Below are positions 60,314 to 64,000 of a DNA stretch of 64,000 bases, one piece after another (position 1 is the first letter of the stretch; each line of letters begins with the position of its first letter). The position numbers were made by a program, and so were the translations under genes. The notes beneath the pieces were generated by a model, which ran no database searches, had not been told where the DNA came from, and was given only the letters and a program-made list of their open reading frames with translations. The DNA lies in NCBI RefSeq assembly GCF_022601875.1, contig NZ_JAKVIP010000022.1, positions 1 to 64,000 of the forward strand, given 5' to 3'. The stretch is from Chryseobacterium sp. SSA4.19. Its GTDB lineage: Bacteria > Bacteroidota > Bacteroidia > Flavobacteriales > Weeksellaceae.

Positions 60314-61342
60314 TTACCATTCATCAGGCTGATAGAATTCAATTATATTATCTGAGAAAGGTTCAGTGTTCTTCGGTGTATAAGAAAATTCCGGGGCTTT
60401 TGTCCCTCTTTCCAGGCTAAGGTTTTTATTTTTAATAACAATTGCCTCATCCCAAAGGCCGGCATCAATAAATTGTTGTAAAGTAAAACTTCCGCCTTCG
60501 ACAATGATTGATTGAATCTGCTCTTTATATAAAGCCTTGATTAAATCAGACAGGAAATTTTCTTTTCCCATTTTAATATACTGAATATGACTTTCTGTTT
60601 CTTCTTTAACGGAATTTAAAACGATTGTTCTTGCATCATTGCTGTACAGGTTGAAATTATTCGGGACTTTAAGGTCAAAATCAATCAGGATTCTTATAGG
60701 GTTTATACCTGATGCATTCCTTACCGTTAGGCTTGGGTTATCGGTCAAAGCGGTTTTTGTGCCTACCAAAATTGCGTGTTCATCTGCTCTCAGCTGATGA
60801 ACAAACTGATTCACCAGAGCATTTGAAATAGAGGAGGGTTTGAAATCTTTATCTAAAAAACCGTCACCGGATTCTGCCCATTTCAGAATAATATACGGTC
60901 TTTTCTTTTCATGATAGGTAAAGAACCTTTTGTTAAGTTCAATACACTCATGCTCCAGAATGCCGGAAGTTACTTCAATCCCTGCGTCCTGAATGATTTT
61001 TTTGCCTTTCCCGTTCACTTTGTCATGGGAGTCCATGGCTCCGATTACCACTCTTTTAAAGCCGAGCTCTTTAATTTTTAAGGCACATGGAGGTGTTTTC
61101 CCGTAATGGGCACAGGGTTCAAGAGAAACATAGATAGTAGATTCCGGAATAAGGCTTTTATCGGTGACTGAGTTGATGGCATTGATTTCCGCATGAGGTT
61201 CGCCTGCCTTATGATGATAGCCTTCACCGATGATTTTTCCGTTATGGACAATCACGCTTCCTACCAAAGGATTCGGATAGGTTTTTCCAATGGCTTTCTG
61301 TGCCAGCTCAATGCATCTTTGTATATAGTGTTCGTCCTGCAT
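60314..61342 (-). CDS. ribD: Bifunctional riboflavin deaminase-reductase RibD
   Basis: A 342-aa enzyme for two steps of riboflavin synthesis. The deaminase domain (residues 1-145) has HAEINA (His50, Glu52) and EPCAHYGKTPPC (Cys77, Cys86) binding zinc. The reductase domain follows from about 150 (RPYILKWAESGDGFL, VGTKTALTDNPSLTVRNASG, SIIVEGGSFTLQQFIDAGL). Length is normal. It lies after a terminator downstream of the DUF349 gene and needs its own promoter within about 60 bases. Confidence 0.95.
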   Translation of the reverse strand: MQDEHYIQRCIELAQKAIGKTYPNPLVGSVIVHNGKIIGEGYHHKAGEPHAEINAINSVTDKSLIPESTIYVSLEPCAHYGKTPPCALKIKELGFKRVVIGAMDSHDKVNGKGKKIIQDAGIEVTSGILEHECIELNKRFFTYHEKKRPYIILKWAESGDGFLDKDFKPSSISNALVNQFVHQLRADEHAILVGTKTALTDNPSLTVRNASGINPIRILIDFDLKVPNNFNLYSNDARTIVLNSVKEETESHIQYIKMGKENFLSDLIKALYKEQIQSIIVEGGSFTLQQFIDAGLWDEAIVIKNKNLSLERGTKAPEFSYTPKNTEPFSDNIIEFYQPDEW

Positions 61343-61352
61343 ATTGTGAATG

Positions 61353-61390
61353 AAAAAGGCGAAGTCAAATCGCTTTGCTTCGCCTTTTAT
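61353..61390 (-). terminator. Terminator of the DUF349 gene
   Basis: AAAAGGCGAAG (61354-61364) pairs with CTTCGCCTTTT (61378-61388), followed on the minus strand by T. It separates the DUF349 gene from ribD. Confidence 0.88.
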
Positions 61391-61405
61391 TATAGTAAAA
61401 ATAAT

Positions 61406-63211
61406 TTATTCTCCGGCAATAATATGGTGAAGATTTTGCTTCAAAGTCTCCAGATGGGCTTTTTTATCATCAATGGAATTGAAAGTATCCTTAAGAAGCG
61501 GGTTGTCTTTAGACGGATTTTTAAAGAATGCCAGGTTATTTTCCAGCTTAACGATTTCAGCTTCAAGCTCAGAAATCTGGCTCTTGATTTTTCTCGCTTT
61601 GTCGGTTAACTGGTTTTCAGATAAACCTTCTTCTTTTAAATCAAATTCATTGATTTTATTCAGCTTCAGTTTTTCCTTCAACGTTTTGTTAAATTCGGAA
61701 TTGATCGAGATTTTGTCTCTCGGCACTTTCCCGATATTGTTCCATGCCGTTTTGATGGATTCTATTTTCTCAATGCTTCCGTCTTCATCGGATACGTTTT
61801 TCAGCTCATCAAGAATGGCCTTTTTATTCTTATAGTTCTCTTTCCAGTTATCGGTTGAAGCATTGCTCTTTTCTCTGTAGTTGTTGAAGAACGTATTGCA
61901 GGCTTCCCGGAATTCATCCCAGATTTTATTGGTCATGCTTTTCGGGACATGTCCTATTTTTTTCCAGTCTTCCTGAAGTTTTTTGAATAAAGGAACGGCA
62001 ACATCCCATTCCTCATTATTCTGGTTGTCTTTTGCCGTCTGGATCAGTTTCAGCTTTTCTTCAAGATTGGTCTGCTGAGATCCTTTTAAGGATTTATAAT
62101 AGGTGTTCTTCGTCGTGTTGAACGTTCTCAGGATGATTTTAAAATCATTCCAGTTCTGGTTAGACAGTTTTCTCGGCACACTTCCGGTCTTCAGGAATTC
62201 GGTACGGAGGTCTTCTACCTTACGGATGGCATTCTGCCAGTAGCTGTGATTGGGATTTTCACCCGGCTCGGAAAGCTTTTTGATTTCAGCGATAATCTGG
62301 TTTTTCTTCTCGAGGTTATCGTTCTGTTCCGTTTCAATAACTGCAGAAAGTTCGGATTTTCTTTCGTGGATTTTATTCGAAATTTCTTTAAATTCTTCCC
62401 ATGTTTTTTCACGGTATTCTTCTGAAACCGGCTCTGCTTCTTCTTTCCAGAGTTTATGGAGGTATTGCAGTTCGTTCAGGGCTTTCTGAATTACAGGCTC
62501 ATGTTCAAGCTGCTTGGCACGCTCAATAATGTGCTGCCTTTTCTCCAGGTTGTGGCTGTATTCCTGCTCCAGGAACTCTTTATTGAGATCCAGCATCTGA
62601 TAAAACTGATTCAGATGGTGGAAATAGTTATTGTTGAGGATTTTGAATTCCGATTTCGCAACCTGCCCTGCTTTGGACCAGTCTTCCTTAATTTCCCTGA
62701 TGGATTTGAAAAGATTCGTTCCCGGTTCAGAATTGGTGTAAAGGTTTTTTAACCGCTCGATAATATTCTGGCGGTAGTCAAGGTTTTTTTTCTGCTCTTC
62801 TTCCTGTCCTTTCTGGTAGCTGTCCTGCTTTTCCCTGAAAATATGGACCAGAGCGGAAAATTTTGATTGGGAAGGATGCTCATAGCTGAAATTTTCAGGC
62901 GCATTGCCAGCTTCTTCGTATTCGTGCTTTTTATCCTCCACCTCATCGTGGATGTAATGACTTGCTTTTTCTTTCAGCTGATTGAATCTTTTGAACTGTT
63001 CTCCTGCATCATGCGCATTGATGATTTTTTCCATCTCTTTCAGGGCATCGGCCAGAGAGATGTCTGCATCAGCGTGCTCCTCTTCATGTTCAGCTTCCTC
63101 TTCATGTCCGTTTTCAACGGGGGCAACAGTATTTTCTGAGTTTTCTTCCTGAGTTAATTCATTAAGATTTTTATTCTCTTCGTTTTCAGAAAGGTTGTTT
63201 TCTGTAATCAT
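61406..63211 (-). CDS. DUF349-repeat protein
   Basis: A 601-aa, highly charged, helical cytosolic protein. After an acidic N-terminus (residues 1-55) it holds a series of about 75-residue DUF349 repeats, each with a W and a GxVP(K/R) turn: REIKEDWSKAGQVAKSEFKI, EDLRTEFLKTGSVPRKLSNQ, KLQEDWKKIGHVPKSMTNKI, SIKTAWNNIGKVPRDKISIN. The C-terminal 80 residues form a coiled coil. Function is unknown; the family is widespread in Bacteroidota and Actinobacteria. Located 76 bases after aroE on the same strand. Confidence 0.9.
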   Translation of the reverse strand: MITENNLSENEENKNLNELTQEENSENTVAPVENGHEEEAEHEEEHADADISLADALKEMEKIINAHDAGEQFKRFNQLKEKASHYIHDEVEDKKHEYEEAGNAPENFSYEHPSQSKFSALVHIFREKQDSYQKGQEEEQKKNLDYRQNIIERLKNLYTNSEPGTNLFKSIREIKEDWSKAGQVAKSEFKILNNNYFHHLNQFYQMLDLNKEFLEQEYSHNLEKRQHIIERAKQLEHEPVIQKALNELQYLHKLWKEEAEPVSEEYREKTWEEFKEISNKIHERKSELSAVIETEQNDNLEKKNQIIAEIKKLSEPGENPNHSYWQNAIRKVEDLRTEFLKTGSVPRKLSNQNWNDFKIILRTFNTTKNTYYKSLKGSQQTNLEEKLKLIQTAKDNQNNEEWDVAVPLFKKLQEDWKKIGHVPKSMTNKIWDEFREACNTFFNNYREKSNASTDNWKENYKNKKAILDELKNVSDEDGSIEKIESIKTAWNNIGKVPRDKISINSEFNKTLKEKLKLNKINEFDLKEEGLSENQLTDKARKIKSQISELEAEIVKLENNLAFFKNPSKDNPLLKDTFNSIDDKKAHLETLKQNLHHIIAGE

Positions 63212-63287
63212 AGCAAATCGTTTATGTGAATGGCGTTTATAAGCTTTAAATATAAAGCTAAAAACCCAATTAAAATACTAATTTATG

Positions 63288-64000
63288 TTATTTTTTCTGA
63301 AAGTTCCAAATTTCCCAGGCTTTTTCTGCCTGCTGCTCAAGCATGTAATAGCCATTCACTGTTTTTGCTCCTTTTTCAGAAGCATTCCTAATAAACCGGG
63401 TATAATTCGGGTTGTAAATTAAATCAATAACCAGATGGTCTTCAGAAAGCCCTTCGAAAGGAAAATCCAGGCAGTTCTCTACATCCGGAAAAGTTCCGAC
63501 AGGTGTGCACTGTATAATAATTTTATGGCTATGTACGGTTTCAGCATTTAAATTCTCAAAATTCGTTTCAGAGGTTCTCGAAACGGTAAGAAATCGGATT
63601 CCGTGTTTTTCCAATACATAGTGTACGGCTTTTGCCGCACCGCCGTTTCCTAAGACCAGGGCGGTATTATGGTGGGCCTTTTTATGCAGTAACAATGTTT
63701 TTTCAAACCCGTAGGCATCCGTATTGTATCCTGTTTTTTTCCCGTTTTCAATTAAGATACAGTTAACGGCTCCTATTTTACTTGCTTCGTCGCTCAGCTC
63801 ATCCAGGTATGCTATGATCTTCTCTTTATACGGGATGGTCACGTTGCAGCCCAGGATCCCCGGCATAGAAAAGATATCAAGGACTCCGTCTATTTCTTCC
63901 ACATCAAAAATATCATACGAATATCCTTTCAGCATAAGCTTCTGAAACTTGTTTTCGAAGAATTTTTTAGAGAAGGAATAAGCAATATTTTTCCCGATCA
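63288..64000 (-). CDS. aroE: Shikimate dehydrogenase, N-terminus beyond the window
   Basis: The minus-strand frame is open to the window edge; the first visible codons read IGKNIAYSFSKKFFENKFQK, which is the substrate-binding start of shikimate dehydrogenase (SxS after the first strand), then LGCNVTIPYKEKIIAYLDEL with the catalytic lysine, GAVNCILIENGKKTGYNTDA with the Asn and Asp, and the NADP loop VLGNGGAAKAVHYVL. The end has GYYMLEQQAEKAWEIW. Only a few first residues are missing. An internal ATG at 63935 is not the start. Confidence 0.93.
   Translation of the reverse strand, partial: IGKNIAYSFSKKFFENKFQKLMLKGYSYDIFDVEEIDGVLDIFSMPGILGCNVTIPYKEKIIAYLDELSDEASKIGAVNCILIENGKKTGYNTDAYGFEKTLLLHKKAHHNTALVLGNGGAAKAVHYVLEKHGIRFLTVSRTSETNFENLNAETVHSHKIIIQCTPVGTFPDVENCLDFPFEGLSEDHLVIDLIYNPNYTRFIRNASEKGAKTVNGYYMLEQQAEKAWEIWNFQKK

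Noticed and set aside
61193..61609. 138-codon plus-strand frame across ribD and DUF349 ends
   Set aside because: It crosses a terminator and two well-supported genes on the other strand; no family.
63724..63945. 73-codon plus-strand frame inside aroE
   Set aside because: Shadow of the shikimate dehydrogenase frame.
1..64000. tRNA, rRNA or replication origin
   Set aside because: No cloverleaf, rRNA segment or cluster of DnaA boxes was noticed by reading; a tRNA search program was not available.

Overview
The window looks like a chromosomal segment from a Chryseobacterium-like flavobacterium (Bacteroidota, Weeksellaceae). The evidence is AT-rich DNA, TAnnTTTG promoter boxes and no clear Shine-Dalgarno sites, a PorP/SprF protein and a type A sorting domain of the type IX secretion system, Bacteroidota-specific families (DUF5606, DUF3822, GIN/DUF2807), a short NuoG and two bacteriocin-like leader peptides of the kind common in Chryseobacterium. 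No rRNA, tRNA or CRISPR array was seen. The genus is an inference from gene content.

Layout. 1-800: edge of an ISAon1-type transposase, then about 700 bases without a gene but with one copy of a dispersed repeat. 802-8912: M3 peptidase, SPW membrane protein, GIN-domain lipoprotein, Kef-type antiporter with its flavodoxin-like partner, and a LemA-TPM-TPM cluster. 8985-19090: housekeeping genes (folA, coaD, ddl, rluD-like, hemW, murI, rsmD) with a TRIC channel, a PASTA protein and a PorP/SprF protein. A nonsense-mutated four-helix-bundle (S23/IVP) gene lies between coaD and the TRIC gene. 19162-28357: DUF3822, Smr protein, phosphoesterase, class C serine hydrolase, SixA-type phosphatase, ruvX-def, DUF5606, mazG, a FUSC protein and an SdiA-regulated-type lipoprotein, with an IS3-type transposase remnant downstream of DUF5606.

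28487-41125 is the most accessory part: a 1237-aa phosphoesterase fused to an outer-membrane barrel, an HD-PycTM (Pycsar-effector-like) protein divergent from it by 26 bases, a soluble kinase/response-regulator pair, decayed secreted-protein remnants, a propeller lipoprotein, a CPBP protease bracketed by a 17-bp direct repeat, and a GAF-domain protein. 41200-55575 is the complete 14-subunit nuo operon (complex I, A to N on the minus strand, C and D separate), interrupted between nuoF and nuoG by an outer-membrane protein gene. 55691-64000: a T9SS cargo protein, small membrane protein, GNAT-like protein, zinc peptidase, YigZ, two tandem Cys-rich bacteriocin-like precursors, ribD, DUF349 and the start-less part of aroE at the window edge.

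Main leads. (1) Many intergenic spacers, including most in the nuo operon, are built from locus-specific tandem short words, often inverted between the two ends; the same architecture flanks the S23/IVP pseudogene, so the spacers may be empty versions of an IVP-linked element. (2) Two adjacent leader peptides with five- and six-cysteine cores. (3) An HD-PycTM effector-like protein without a cyclase. (4) A two-copy dispersed repeat with conserved ends. (5) A transcription terminator that runs directly into the hemW start codon.
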